Assembly (NCBI RefSeq): GCF_000718785.1
Contig: NZ_JOCA01000016.1
Span: 1-64,000, forward strand
Direction of reading: 5' to 3'
Origin: Streptomyces sp. NRRL WC-3626
GTDB taxonomy: Bacteria; Actinomycetota; Actinomycetes; Streptomycetales; Streptomycetaceae
DNA: 64,000 nucleotides
Part shown: one piece after another, positions 38,766-46,439 of the stretch
How positions within the stretch are numbered: position 1 is the first letter of the stretch
Layout: every line of letters starts with the position of its first letter
Notes under the pieces: model-generated
The model's database searches: none
The model's input: only the letters and a program-made list of their open reading frames with translations
What the model was told of the DNA's origin: nothing
Made by a program: the position numbers and the translations under genes

Positions 38766-39043
38766 TGGCCACCGTGACCTTCCGCGACGAGGCCGCCACG
38801 GGCAGGCCCCTCGGGGAGTGGCAGTCGACCGGCCTCCCCGACCGCATGACGGTACGCGCCCTGATCCGTCGCCGGGCAAGCGAGCAGGCGGCCCACCCCA
38901 TCGACTGGGAAAGGGCCTTCCTGACCAACGGCTTCTTCCTCCTCGTCGGCGACCACCAGGCGGACGGCCTCGACGAGGAAGTGGACCTCACGACCACCCC
39001 CACCCTGATCTTCATCAAGCTGGTAGCCCTGGCCGGCGGCTGA
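38765..39043 (+). CDS. Small protein associated with DUF4132 genes, possibly shortened
   Basis: 92 aa beginning MATVTFRDEAATGRPLGEWQ and ending IFIKLVALAGG. Proteins of this look usually follow DUF4132 genes in Streptomyces; from memory they are roughly 130 aa, and here the join RRRASEQAAHPIDWERAFLT suggests an internal in-frame deletion. The ATG overlaps the DUF4132 fragment stop (TGATG). Function unknown. Since its partner is truncated, this gene may no longer work. Confidence 0.55.
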   Translation: MATVTFRDEAATGRPLGEWQSTGLPDRMTVRALIRRRASEQAAHPIDWERAFLTNGFFLLVGDHQADGLDEEVDLTTTPTLIFIKLVALAGG

Positions 39044-39066
39044 ACACGCACCGCGTTCGGGGCGAC

Positions 39067-39288
39067 CTACAACTTGGTCATCTTCGAGTACGGACTCGGA
39101 ATCCGTCGCTCCGCCGACCCGAAATCCACAACGGCGGCGATCCCCTCCTCGATACCGACGACCCGACCGAGGCCGTACATGTCATGCGTGACCTGATCCC
39201 CCACGGCGAAGTGCTTCGGAGGCGGAGCGACCGGAGCCTTGAAGGGACTGGTGGGCAAATGGCGCTTGGCTGCTGCTGGCTTTGTCAT
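39067..39288 (-). CDS. Small conserved protein with CarD/KOW-like beta core
   Basis: 73 aa. A Pro/Ala-rich start is followed by HFAVGDQVTHDMYGLGRVVG and IAAVVDFGSAERRIPSPYSK, a short beta-barrel pattern reminiscent of the CarD N-terminal domain that touches RNA polymerase. It is familiar as a conserved Streptomyces small protein; function is not established. The ATG at 39288 is the start that gives MTKPAAAKRH. Confidence 0.75.
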   Translation of the reverse strand: MTKPAAAKRHLPTSPFKAPVAPPPKHFAVGDQVTHDMYGLGRVVGIEEGIAAVVDFGSAERRIPSPYSKMTKL

Positions 39289-39341
39289 CGTCCCCAGTAT
39301 GCGCCTGTCGCCGCTCGCCACCAGCCCTTCATACTCCGGGG

Positions 39342-39676
39342 ATGGACTTGTCCGACGAAGGTGACCCACTTGATCCCGGATTGACCGATATGTCCAACAA
39401 TGTGTACGGCCTCCTTCCCGGCCACCGAGACGCCTCACCCTTCGCGGAACGCGTCGTCCGAGCCGGCTGGAGATCGGCCTCCTCCTCCTGGCACGGCTAC
39501 GAGGTGACAACGAGCTGGTGCGAGGTGGAGCTGACCCCGCTCGACGACGGGACCGTCCTGCTGAACGGAGTGATAGCCCCCACCGCCTCGACGACCTGGC
39601 CACCGTCCTCGGCGTGCCGTGCACCTTGGAGCTCTGTGCCGAGGACGGCACCGTGCTCCGCGAACTCCGCACATGA
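39342..39676 (+). pseudogene. Frameshifted hypothetical gene
   Basis: The frame starting MDLSDEGDPLDPG (or MSNNVYGLLPG at 39390) reads sensibly through EVELTPLDDGTVLLNGVIA and then loses coding character at a run of five C (39568-39572). Shifting frame at that run restores PHRLDDLATVLGVPCTLELC and ends ELRT at a TGA overlapping the next ATG (ATGA). One base gained or lost in the C-run explains it; a sequencing error there would make it an intact gene of about 111 aa. Family unknown. Confidence 0.6.
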
Positions 39677-39785
39677 CCGCCGCCGGCCTCACCCGGGAAC
39701 CCCCGTTCTGCGGCGAGGGCAACTCCTGCTTCCGCCTCGGCACGGATACACAGCTGTCGCCGCCCAGGCGGACCATCTGCTGTAG
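39673..39785 (+). pseudogene. Decayed DUF397-like gene copy
   Basis: The start MTAAGLTREPPFCGEGNSCF RLGTD parallels the intact DUF397-like protein at 40044-40235 (WEDPFCGEGSSCFRLGTDAD). After GTD a short deletion shifts the frame, which then reads GYTAVAAQADHLL and stops, matching the beginning GYIAVAGQ and the final ADHLL of the intact copy with the middle missing. At least two deletions therefore separate it from a functional gene. Confidence 0.7.
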
Positions 39786-40043
39786 AGCAGGCAGCTCGGC
39801 GGCGGCCTGACCTTCCCTCTGCGGTAGCAATCCCCCGGGGCTCCGCCGCCTGGGTCGGGACGACCTCCCCACCACGGCCCCGACGAACTCCAGAACCTCC
39901 CTCCCGTGCCTGAGGGGCAGCACGGGAACCCACCTGCTCCGCCGCGCCCCCGGGCATCCTCTCAACGAGGCACACATCGGCTATCACCGCGACCTGTGCC
40001 GTATCAACGCCCGCAAGCCCACCACGGGCTGAGCCCGCACGCT
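39786..40043. other. Gene debris, no intact gene
   Basis: 258 bp with no supportable gene. A plus-strand open frame ends at 40032 with LRRAPGHPLNEAHIGYHRDL CRINARKPTTG, which has coding character and may be the surviving C-terminus of a lost gene; I cannot identify it. Confidence 0.4.
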
Positions 40044-40235
40044 CTACAGCAGGTGATCCGCCTTACCGGCCTTGATGTCGTTGATGAGCGTGCGCAGAGC
40101 TTCGAGGGAGTCGGTGAGAGGGTTCTCCTCCTGACCGGCCACGGCTATGTATCCGTTGCCGTCGGCATCGGTGCCGAGGCGGAAGCAGGAGCTGCCCTCG
40201 CCACAGAACGGGTCTTCCCAGGTGATGTCGGTCAT
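40044..40235 (-). CDS. DUF397-like small protein
   Basis: 63 aa, beginning MTDITWEDPFCGEGSSCFRL and ending KAGKADHLL, in the DUF397 style of short actinobacterial proteins that accompany Scr1-type regulators. Typical conserved features are the Cys-containing GEGSSC and the later ALRTLINDIKAG. The ATG at 40235 is chosen because GAGGAGT precedes it; the GTG at 40250 lies inside that ribosome site. It follows the Scr1-type gene by 11 bp in the same operon and probably works with it, possibly as an antagonist, as proposed for such pairs. Confidence 0.85.
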   Translation of the reverse strand: MTDITWEDPFCGEGSSCFRLGTDADGNGYIAVAGQEENPLTDSLEALRTLINDIKAGKADHLL

Positions 40236-40246
40236 GTGGTCACTCC

Positions 40247-41098
40247 TCACAGTTGGTGAGCGATCTCGCGGATGACGTCGCGGGACCTCTCCGGGGACAG
40301 TGCCAGACCTTCCAACAAGTCGAGTTGGGCACGGTATTTCGCGAGTTGGCCGTCACTGTGGAGGAAGTCCGGGCCGTGCGAGTTGTCGATCTGCACGGTG
40401 TCGAGCTGCGGCACGGGCCCCTCGGCGTAGACGACCGTCTGTCCTGCACCGGGGAAGGCACCCTGGTCGAAGGGAAGCACGAGCACGGTGACGTTGTCCC
40501 GCTCGGAGACTTCCAGAAGGTGCTTCAGCTGCCCCCGGGAAACGTCCCGTCCCCCGAACTGCATGCGAAGCGCCGCTTCATGGATCACGGCCACGTACGG
40601 CACCGGGTTGTCCCGGGTGATCACACTCTGGCGCTCTGAGCGGTGGGCCAGACGGAGAGCGACCTCATGTTCGGGAAGCTGCGGGATGACGGCGCGGAAG
40701 ATGGCCATTGCGTGCTCCGACGTCTGGAGCAGCCCCGGTACGTGCACGGTGTTCGCGCCCCGCAGGCGTACGGCGTAGGCCTCGGTTTCGGAGATGTCCA
40801 GAAAACCCTGAGGCAAGCTACCTCGGTAGCGTTCCCACCATCCTGGCCGGCTTGGCTCCGCCATTTCGGCGAGGGCGTTGATGTACGTCTCGTTGGTGCA
40901 CTCACAGTTGCAGGCCAACGTACGCAGCCGTTCGGCGTTGATGCCGCGCAGCCCGGACTCCATGTTGGAAATCCGGCTTCGGTCGACGCCGAGAAGTCCG
41001 GCGGCGTACTCCGCGGACACGCCGGCTGTGGTGCGCATCCTGCGCAATTCACTGCCCAGTCGCTTCTGGCGTTGAGTGAGGATCGTCCTCGGGGGCAT
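40247..41098 (-). CDS. Scr1-family helix-turn-helix regulator (DUF5753)
   Basis: 283-aa regulator. An XRE-type helix-turn-helix at about 14-70 includes YAAGLLGVDRSRISNMESGL. The C-terminal DUF5753 domain (about 90-275) has TVHVPGLLQTSEHAMAIF, RQSVITRDNPVPYVAVIHEA and VLPFDQGAFPGAG. Such regulators occur in many copies in Streptomyces, next to a DUF397 gene and an ATPase-like anti-sigma gene, exactly as here, and several influence development and antibiotic production. No further function can be assigned. Confidence 0.93.
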   Translation of the reverse strand: MPPRTILTQRQKRLGSELRRMRTTAGVSAEYAAGLLGVDRSRISNMESGLRGINAERLRTLACNCECTNETYINALAEMAEPSRPGWWERYRGSLPQGFLDISETEAYAVRLRGANTVHVPGLLQTSEHAMAIFRAVIPQLPEHEVALRLAHRSERQSVITRDNPVPYVAVIHEAALRMQFGGRDVSRGQLKHLLEVSERDNVTVLVLPFDQGAFPGAGQTVVYAEGPVPQLDTVQIDNSHGPDFLHSDGQLAKYRAQLDLLEGLALSPERSRDVIREIAHQL

Positions 41099-41351
41099 GA
41101 CGTTCCTTCCATACGCTGCGGTGCCCGGATTAGTCCTATGAGTACAAGTTCACCGCATCGGTGCCATTATTTCAGACCGCATGGCAAATGTGACCCCTGC
41201 TGCTCTACTGTCAGTATCGCGCAAGTTACACAACGCGATGCCGGAAGTGCACCGCGCGAGCATGCCCGCCTGCCCTGGGCCGGGTGTGCCCGCGCCCTGG
41301 GCGGCAGGCCACCGGCAACCCAAAAACCTCCACACAGCACTGGAGTTCGCC

Positions 41352-41765
41352 ATGCCCGAGATCCCCCTCGTACCCGCCCACTGGCACTTCCCCGCCCACC
41401 CCGCCTCCGTACGACGAGCCCGCCACGCCGTCACGGAATCGCTGCCGCACGTCCTCCGCCCCCACCTCGGCGACGACCTCGGCCTTCTGACCTCCGAACT
41501 GGTCACCAACGCCATTCGTCACGGAACCCGCCGAGAGGACGAAGACCTCATCGAACTGGTCCTGTGGCCGGCCGACGGCCACTACTGGCTCGCCGTCTCC
41601 GACCCCGGCACAGGCAGGCCCGTACTGACCCACCCGGACGCGAACGCCGAGAACGGCCGGGGCCTGCTGCTGGTCGACAGCCTCGCCACGACGTGGACCG
41701 TCCGCGCCCGTCCCACACACGGAACATCGGTGATCGCGGGCCTTTCGCTCCGCCAGGACACCTGA
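41352..41765 (+). CDS. ATP-binding protein, RsbW-like anti-sigma type
   Basis: 137-aa GHKL-type ATPase domain protein. N-box: LLTSELVTNAIRHG (about 48-61); G1-box: AVSDPGTGRPV; G2-like NGRGLLLVDSLATTW. These match the anti-sigma serine-kinase fold widespread in Streptomyces. The ATG at 41352 follows GGAG; the open frame starting at 41181 has no ribosome site. It is divergent from the Scr1/DUF397 operon and completes the usual three-gene arrangement. Confidence 0.88.
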   Translation: MPEIPLVPAHWHFPAHPASVRRARHAVTESLPHVLRPHLGDDLGLLTSELVTNAIRHGTRREDEDLIELVLWPADGHYWLAVSDPGTGRPVLTHPDANAENGRGLLLVDSLATTWTVRARPTHGTSVIAGLSLRQDT

Positions 41766-42005
41766 CCCCTGCACGGTGTGGCCACGACACCGTCCGCCAA
41801 GGGCGTCCAGGCGAGCATCGCCCTCAGTGAGCTCGCCTGCCGGACAGACCCGAACTCGCACAACTCCCAGGCGGAACGAGGGCGAGGCGCGCTCGTGCCG
41901 CCGTGCCTTCATCGACGGTTCGGTGAGTACCGAACCGTCCGGCCGGTAGCGTGCCGAGCCCTGTGCGGGAGATGCCCGCGCTGGTAAACGCCGGAGGCTA
42001 CCCAA

Positions 42006-42605
42006 ATGCCGGAGACAGACCTCAAGCACCAGCTCGCCGAACGATTCCGCGAGATCAACGGCGACCATCCGATGACCGATGCCGATGACGTATACGTCAG
42101 CACGCAGTTCGTCGCCCTGGAGGAACTGTGCGCAGTCCATGGCCGCGTTGCCGACGCGGTCCGCCATCTGATGCTGGGGCAGCATCTGCCGCTTCCGGGA
42201 TATCTGCGCTCCGACGGCGCTGAGATGGTGCCGGCCGACCTGTTCGCTCTCGCCGACGAAGCCGGCGGCGTAGAGCAGCTCGAAACGTGGTTCACCGCAC
42301 ACTGGGCCGACCCGGCCACCGGGAAGGCGGAGTGGAATGCGTATCTCAGCGGACAGTATGTGTGCCTGCACTCGGTGACCCCGGCCACCATTCAGCGCAA
42401 GGAATACCTGACGGCCACGATCAGCGCCGCAGCGAACGAGCCGGATGCCGGTTCAGCACAGTGGTCTGAGCAGCTGCACGCCGTGGTCGACGAACTCGAC
42501 ACACTGGAACCGGCGTTCACGGCCTATGACCGTCTTCGGTTCGGCGGGCCCACGTCCCGGGACACCTGCATCGACGCCATGCGCGCCCGCTTCCCGCGCC
42601 CGTGA
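42006..42605 (+). CDS. DUF6058 family protein
   Basis: 199-aa soluble protein of the DUF6058 group, often labelled natural-product biosynthesis protein. Family features: REINGDHPMTDADDVYVSTQ, LPLPGYLRSDGAEMVPADL, AEWNAYLSGQYVCLHSVTPA and FTAYDRLRFGGPTSRDTCID. The biochemical role is unknown. No biosynthetic genes surround it. The stop codon lies inside a perfect 20-bp palindrome. Confidence 0.85.
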   Translation: MPETDLKHQLAERFREINGDHPMTDADDVYVSTQFVALEELCAVHGRVADAVRHLMLGQHLPLPGYLRSDGAEMVPADLFALADEAGGVEQLETWFTAHWADPATGKAEWNAYLSGQYVCLHSVTPATIQRKEYLTATISAAANEPDAGSAQWSEQLHAVVDELDTLEPAFTAYDRLRFGGPTSRDTCIDAMRARFPRP

Positions 42606-42618
42606 TCCGGATCACGGG
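42599..42618. terminator. 20-bp perfect palindrome at the DUF6058 stop
   Basis: CCCGTGATCCGGATCACGGG is self-complementary over 20 bases with no loop. It includes the stop codon. It could act as a terminator in RNA or be the target or edge of the transposon remnant that begins right after it. Confidence 0.5.
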
Positions 42619-42912
42619 TGGTGTACTGCGGATCGGTTGCGATCGCCCATGCCACGCGGGTTTTGGGACGTTCGACGAGGTGGGGCGCGTTCATGGTCCC
42701 GCCACCGGGCCCGGGCGGACTCGACGAGCTTGAGGACCATCGTCAGGGCTGCGGTGCGGGAGCCGGCGCCGCGGGTGACCTTGGTCCGCAGCCGGACGGT
42801 GGCGAACGTGGACCCGCCGTCGATGATCTTTTTGACGGCCTTGGGGGAGCTCGCGCCATAGAGCTTCCCGCAGGGCCTGAGGGAAGGCGATTGCGGTGAG
42901 GTTTCCCATCAT
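42619..42912 (-). mobile_element. Transposase 3' remnant
   Basis: In three minus-strand frames, pieces of a transposase C-terminus remain: LTAIAFPQALREALW, then after a frameshift LYGASSPKAVKKIIDGGSTF and VTRGAGSRTAALTMVLKLVE, then after another shift MNAPHLVERP. From memory the order SPKAVKKIIDGG, GAGSR, ARWR, NAPHLV, ERP matches the end of a Streptomyces transposase; between NAPHLV and ERP a stretch appears deleted. The insertion-sequence family is uncertain and no terminal repeats were found. Confidence 0.65.
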
Positions 42913-42934
42913 GCGTGGATGACGGGTTGGGACG

Positions 42935-43450
42935 TCAGGCGATAACGCGGTAACGGCGGCGCAGTAGCGCCAGGACTGCGACGGCTGCGAAGGTCATCCA
43001 CGTTTTGCCGAGGATTTGTCCAGGCAGGTAACTGAAGGAGCCGAAGGCAAGGTGGAGGAACAAGAGGCTGTCGGCGAGAAGTCCGACGGCATTCGAGGCC
43101 AGTATCGCGACCAGCAGTCCTCGCTTGCGCAGGGGTTCGTAGACGACGAAGTCCATGGTCTCAGCAACGGCGAAGGCGACCGCTGACGCAGTGGCGAGGC
43201 TGGGGTCAGCGAGAAGGTAGGACAGGACGGTGCCGACGGCTATGGCGGCGAGAATGGCGCCTCGGCCGATTGCCTCGCGTGCAAGGTCGCGTAGGACAAG
43301 CGCCAGGCCGACGAGGTAGACGCCAGCAGGCGCGACGTAACCGAGGCCGACGGGTACCGCGCCGAAATGGGTGACGGCCAAGTTGGCGGCCGGGATAGTG
43401 GCGATGTAGGCGATGAGCGTGGCGATACCAGCAGGAACGGGGGCCTTCAC
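42935..43450 (-). CDS. VUT-family transporter, possible 7-deazapurine importer
   Basis: 171-aa membrane protein with five or six hydrophobic helices, of the vitamin-uptake/YhhQ-related VUT family. Recognisable motifs are TIPAANLAVTHFG, VLRDLAREAIGRG and VAETMDFVVYEPLRKRG. YhhQ-type members import queuosine precursors such as preQ0 and preQ1. Next to a complete preQ0 pathway and a Dpd island, uptake of 7-deazaguanine precursors is the likely job, but this is inference. It is shorter than YhhQ (about 220 aa), as usual for actinobacterial members. It starts at GTG 43450 and is separated from the que operon by a hairpin. Confidence 0.82.
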   Translation of the reverse strand: MKAPVPAGIATLIAYIATIPAANLAVTHFGAVPVGLGYVAPAGVYLVGLALVLRDLAREAIGRGAILAAIAVGTVLSYLLADPSLATASAVAFAVAETMDFVVYEPLRKRGLLVAILASNAVGLLADSLLFLHLAFGSFSYLPGQILGKTWMTFAAVAVLALLRRRYRVIA

Positions 43451-43801
43451 GATCTGCTTTCTCTCTCAGTGGTGGGGTGTTGCGCTCGGCTCCCGCGGGG
43501 AACGGGCGGTGGGGCGAACGTGCAGACAGTGCAGCGCACGGCACTGACATTCTTAAGGCGTCGGTCCGTGCTGCGGTGCTGGGGCAACTGCCTGGTTCCG
43601 GAGGTGTGCAAGGTCCGCATGGGGCAGGCGGCGGTGCCGCGCTGAGGAGTTCGAGCGGAACTCGCGATGGCGGGCGCGCCAGGCAGCGTGGCGGGTGCCA
43701 GCCCGCTGCACGGGTTGCGGGGCGCGTGCATAGCCGCCAGCGGATGCGTCCTGCGGGCTCGGCGGAACCATGTGCCTTGCCGCCGCAGGCGCCGCGTAGG
43801 A
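43451..43801. other. Intergenic region between que operon and VUT gene
   Basis: About 350 bp without a supportable gene. It should contain the VUT promoter. I looked for a preQ1-type riboswitch, tRNA and conserved ORFs and recognised none. A TGCAGACAGTGCA near-palindrome lies around 43519-43531. Confidence 0.4.
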
Positions 43802-43822
43802 AAGGGGGATGGCATCCCCCTT
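43802..43822 (-). terminator. Hairpin ending the que operon
   Basis: AAGGGGGAT (43802-43810) pairs with ATCCCCCTT (43814-43822), a perfect 9-bp stem with a three-base loop, 26 bases past the folE2 stop on the minus strand. Confidence 0.8.
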
Positions 43823-43847
43823 CCCGCTCTGTGGCGCGTGCGTGGGT

Positions 43848-44621
43848 TCAGTCGGTGTAGGTCAGGCTGGCGATGGCGTCGTGGCTGTGAATACTTTCCA
43901 GATTCTTCGCCCGGATCGCATGGTTCAGACCCTTTTCGCGACATGTAAGGCTTACATCACGGATGATGTCTTCGACGAAAACGGGATGTTCGTAAGCCTG
44001 CATGGTGACGACGCGTTCGTCGGGCCGCTTGATGAGGGGTAGGACGGGGGCAGAACCGGCGCTGCGCAGCAAATCGACGATTTCGTGGATCGCCAGGGGG
44101 TAGGGCGCGTCGGCTGTGCCGGTGACCGTGAGGGTGATTTCGCTGCGTTGGTTGTGGGCCCCGTAGTCGGAGATGGCCTTGGAACACGGGCACAGACTGG
44201 TGACGTCGGTCGTCACTGTGGTTGCGACGGTGCAGGTGTCGGGGGTGATGCGGCCGGTGATGGTGACGTCGTGGGTTTGCCATGACTGCTGCTGACTTGC
44301 GGGTGCGGTCACGGTCGTGGCGATGGGCAGGGACAGCGCCATGGCCAGGGTGGGGGCTTCGAGCAGGGTGAGCCCTCGTTTGAGGGCGATGGGCAACTCC
44401 TGCGGGGCGAGGGTGGCCACTTCCTCGTGCACCAGGGCGATCATGCGGCTCATGTGGGTGCCGCGCCGGTCGGCTTGCAGGCCGACGGTGACGCTGATGT
44501 CGGCGATGCCGTGCTGGTGCGTGTGGCCGTCATCGAACGTGACGGGGTAGCGCAGGCCGCTGATTCCCACTTCGTCGATGGCGATGCCGCGGTGGTCGGC
44601 CTCGTTTTGGATGTCGTGCAT
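43848..44621 (-). CDS. folE2: GTP cyclohydrolase IB (FolE2)
   Basis: 257-aa zinc-independent-type GTP cyclohydrolase converting GTP to dihydroneopterin triphosphate, the first step toward preQ0. FolE2 hallmarks are RGTHMSRMIAL near 53-63 and the catalytic-Cys segment SLCPCSKAISDYGAHNQRSE near 142-161. It is the last gene of queC-queE-queD-folE2, four bases after queD. A dedicated copy inside this operon means precursor flow is committed to 7-deazaguanine rather than relying on the folate-pathway enzyme. Confidence 0.95.
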   Translation of the reverse strand: MHDIQNEADHRGIAIDEVGISGLRYPVTFDDGHTHQHGIADISVTVGLQADRRGTHMSRMIALVHEEVATLAPQELPIALKRGLTLLEAPTLAMALSLPIATTVTAPASQQQSWQTHDVTITGRITPDTCTVATTVTTDVTSLCPCSKAISDYGAHNQRSEITLTVTGTADAPYPLAIHEIVDLLRSAGSAPVLPLIKRPDERVVTMQAYEHPVFVEDIIRDVSLTCREKGLNHAIRAKNLESIHSHDAIASLTYTD

Positions 44622-44625
44622 GCTG

Positions 44626-44982
44626 CTACTCGCCTCGGTAGGTGCAGCCGGAGGTGCAGGTCTCGCGCACGGTGATCGCGGACAGTTGGGGGAGTTCGGT
44701 GATCATCCGGTCCCAGATCCAGCGGGCCAGGTTCTCGCTAGTGGGGTTGTCCAGGCCGTCGATGTCGTTGAGGTAATAGTGGTCGAGTTGTGCATCGATA
44801 GGCTTGAAGGCCTGCTTGATATCCCCGAAGTCCATCACCCAGCCCAGTTCCTCGTCTACCGGTGCTTCGACGTGCACGGTGACCTTGTAGGAGTGGCCGT
44901 GCAGTCGGGCGCATTTGTGGCCTTCGGGTACACGGGGCAGGCGGTGGGCCGCTTCGAAGGTGAACTCGCGGAAGATTTCCAT
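44626..44982 (-). CDS. queD: 6-carboxy-5,6,7,8-tetrahydropterin synthase (QueD)
   Basis: 118-aa PTPS/QueD enzyme converting dihydroneopterin triphosphate to carboxytetrahydropterin. The zinc-binding His and catalytic Cys are in AAHRLPRV and [14 protein letters not shown] (near 13-33); [12 protein letters not shown] and [14 protein letters not shown] complete the fold. Full length for the family. The ATG overlaps the queE stop by one base. Confidence 0.96.
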   Translation of the reverse strand: MEIFREFTFEAAHRLPRVPEGHKCARLHGHSYKVTVHVEAPVDEELGWVMDFGDIKQAFKPIDAQLDHYYLNDIDGLDNPTSENLARWIWDRMITELPQLSAITVRETCTSGCTYRGE

Positions 44983-45617
44983 TACTGAATTCCCAGATAC
45001 TTGTGCGTCTGGAGAGAGAGTGTCCAGCGCGGGTTCTTCATGCAGTACTCGACAGCGGCGCGGGTGTGGTCCTCACGGTGGGCGTCATCCAGCGGCTGCA
45101 GTCGGAAGTGCTGGAAGTCGAGCCCCTCGAATTGAGCCGGGTCGCCGCCGGCCTGGGGGTAGACCAGTTTCAGTTCATCGCCGCTGGTCAGGACCAGGTC
45201 GGAGCCGATCTTGGGGCTGACGCACAGCCAGTCGATGCCGCGGGGAGCCGGCCGGGTGCCGTTGGTTTCCACCGCTACCTCGAAGCCGCGGCCGTGCAGG
45301 GCGGCGATGGCGTCCTCGTCCAACTGCAGCAAGGGCTCGCCGCCGGTGCACACCACGAACCGGTGGGCACGGTCGGTGCTGGGCCAGGCGGCCTCGACGG
45401 CGTCGGCGAGATCATCCGCAGTGCCGAACCGGCCGCCTCCTTCGCCGTCGGTGCCGACGAAGTCGGTGTCGCAGAACTGGCAGATGGCGCGGGAGCGGTC
45501 TGCTTCCCGGCCGGTCCACAGGTTGCAGCGGGAAAAGCGGCAGAAGACCGCCGGGCGCCCGGCGTGGCTGCCCTCTCCCTGCAGGGTGTAGAAGATCTCT
45601 TTGATCAGATAGGTCAT
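44982..45617 (-). CDS. queE: 7-carboxy-7-deazaguanine synthase (QueE)
   Basis: 211-aa radical-SAM enzyme that contracts the pterin ring to 7-carboxy-7-deazaguanine. The start [20 protein letters not shown] and the cluster-binding Cys residues in RCNLW and ICQFCDTDF (with the long insert typical of QueE) are intact, as are [13 protein letters not shown] and [10 protein letters not shown]. It sits two bases after queC and overlaps queD, so the genes are translationally linked. Confidence 0.96.
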   Translation of the reverse strand: MTYLIKEIFYTLQGEGSHAGRPAVFCRFSRCNLWTGREADRSRAICQFCDTDFVGTDGEGGGRFGTADDLADAVEAAWPSTDRAHRFVVCTGGEPLLQLDEDAIAALHGRGFEVAVETNGTRPAPRGIDWLCVSPKIGSDLVLTSGDELKLVYPQAGGDPAQFEGLDFQHFRLQPLDDAHREDHTRAAVEYCMKNPRWTLSLQTHKYLGIQ

Positions 45618-45619
45618 GT

Positions 45620-46315
45620 TCAGGCGCTCTGGTACCGGACAGGGTCGGTGACGCCGGCTTCAGCGAAGCCCTTCAGGCGCAGCAGGCACGTGTCGCACTT
45701 GCCGCAGGCCTGGCCCTGGTCATCGGGGTCGTAGCAGGAGGACGTGAGGGAGTAGTCCACGCCCAGGCGCAGGCCTTCGCGCACGATGTCGGCCTTTGAC
45801 ATGGCGATCAGGGGGGAGTGCAGCGTCATCCGGGAGGTGCCCTCCACGCCTGCCCGGGTCGCCAGGTTCGCCATGGTGGCAAAAGCGTCCATGTACTCGG
45901 GGCGGCAGTCGGGGTAGCCGCTGTAGTCCACGGCGGTGACTCCGGTGAAGATGTCGCTGGCACCTACGGTCTCGGCGAAAGCCAGTGCGAACGACAGGAA
46001 GATCGTGTTGCGGGCCGGCACGTAGGTGATCGGCACCCCGCCGTCCTCGACGTCATCCAGCGACTCGTGCTTGGGAACCTCGATGTCGGCGGTCAGGGCA
46101 GAGCCACCGAAGACCCGCAGATCGATGTCGGCGATGACGTGCCGGGCCACCCCCTGGACCTTGGCAACGCGCTTGGCGGCCTCCAGTTCGATGCTGTGCC
46201 GCTGGCCATAGCGGAAGCTGAGTGCATAGGGAGTGAACCCCTGGTCCTTGGCGATGGCCAGCACCGTGGTCGAGTCCAGGCCGCCGCTCAGCAACACGAT
46301 CGCGGGACGGTCCAT
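45620..46315 (-). CDS. queC: 7-cyano-7-deazaguanine synthase (QueC)
   Basis: 231-aa ATP-dependent enzyme turning 7-carboxy-7-deazaguanine into preQ0. The PP-loop is [16 protein letters not shown] (about 7-22). A zinc site is formed by [18 protein letters not shown] (about 193-210). It is the first gene of the que operon and is divergent from the dpd modification operon across 124 bp. Confidence 0.96.
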   Translation of the reverse strand: MDRPAIVLLSGGLDSTTVLAIAKDQGFTPYALSFRYGQRHSIELEAAKRVAKVQGVARHVIADIDLRVFGGSALTADIEVPKHESLDDVEDGGVPITYVPARNTIFLSFALAFAETVGASDIFTGVTAVDYSGYPDCRPEYMDAFATMANLATRAGVEGTSRMTLHSPLIAMSKADIVREGLRLGVDYSLTSSCYDPDDQGQACGKCDTCLLRLKGFAEAGVTDPVRYQSA

Positions 46316-46439
46316 GCTGTCACTCCCCTATCCGAAGTCCAGTTGCCTCAGTCGAGGCAGAGGCAGCCTACCCTTCTAACTAGCGGCTACAGTAACCACA
46401 ACAACAAACGAGTTACCGAAACCCAGGGGTCGAGCCGCA
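46316..46439. promoter_or_regulatory. Divergent control region of que and dpd operons
   Basis: 124 bp between queC and the dpdC-like gene, relatively AT-rich at 46378-46420. It contains TGCCTC-N4-GAGGCA (46344-46359), a perfect 6-bp inverted repeat, and an immediate third half-site GAGGCA (46360-46365) 50 to 29 bases upstream of the queC start. CTACAGT near 46387 could be a -10 element for the dpd side. A shared repressor or activator for both operons is plausible. Confidence 0.5.

Noticed and set aside
42691..42912. 73-codon minus-strand ORF as an independent gene
   Set aside because: Its translation becomes nonsense after about 24 residues and the continuation lies in another frame; it is part of the transposase remnant.
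42935..46439. preQ1 riboswitch upstream of the VUT gene or queC
   Set aside because: No H-type pseudoknot-like leader with the A-rich tail of preQ1 aptamers could be recognised; queC has only a short leader with an inverted repeat.
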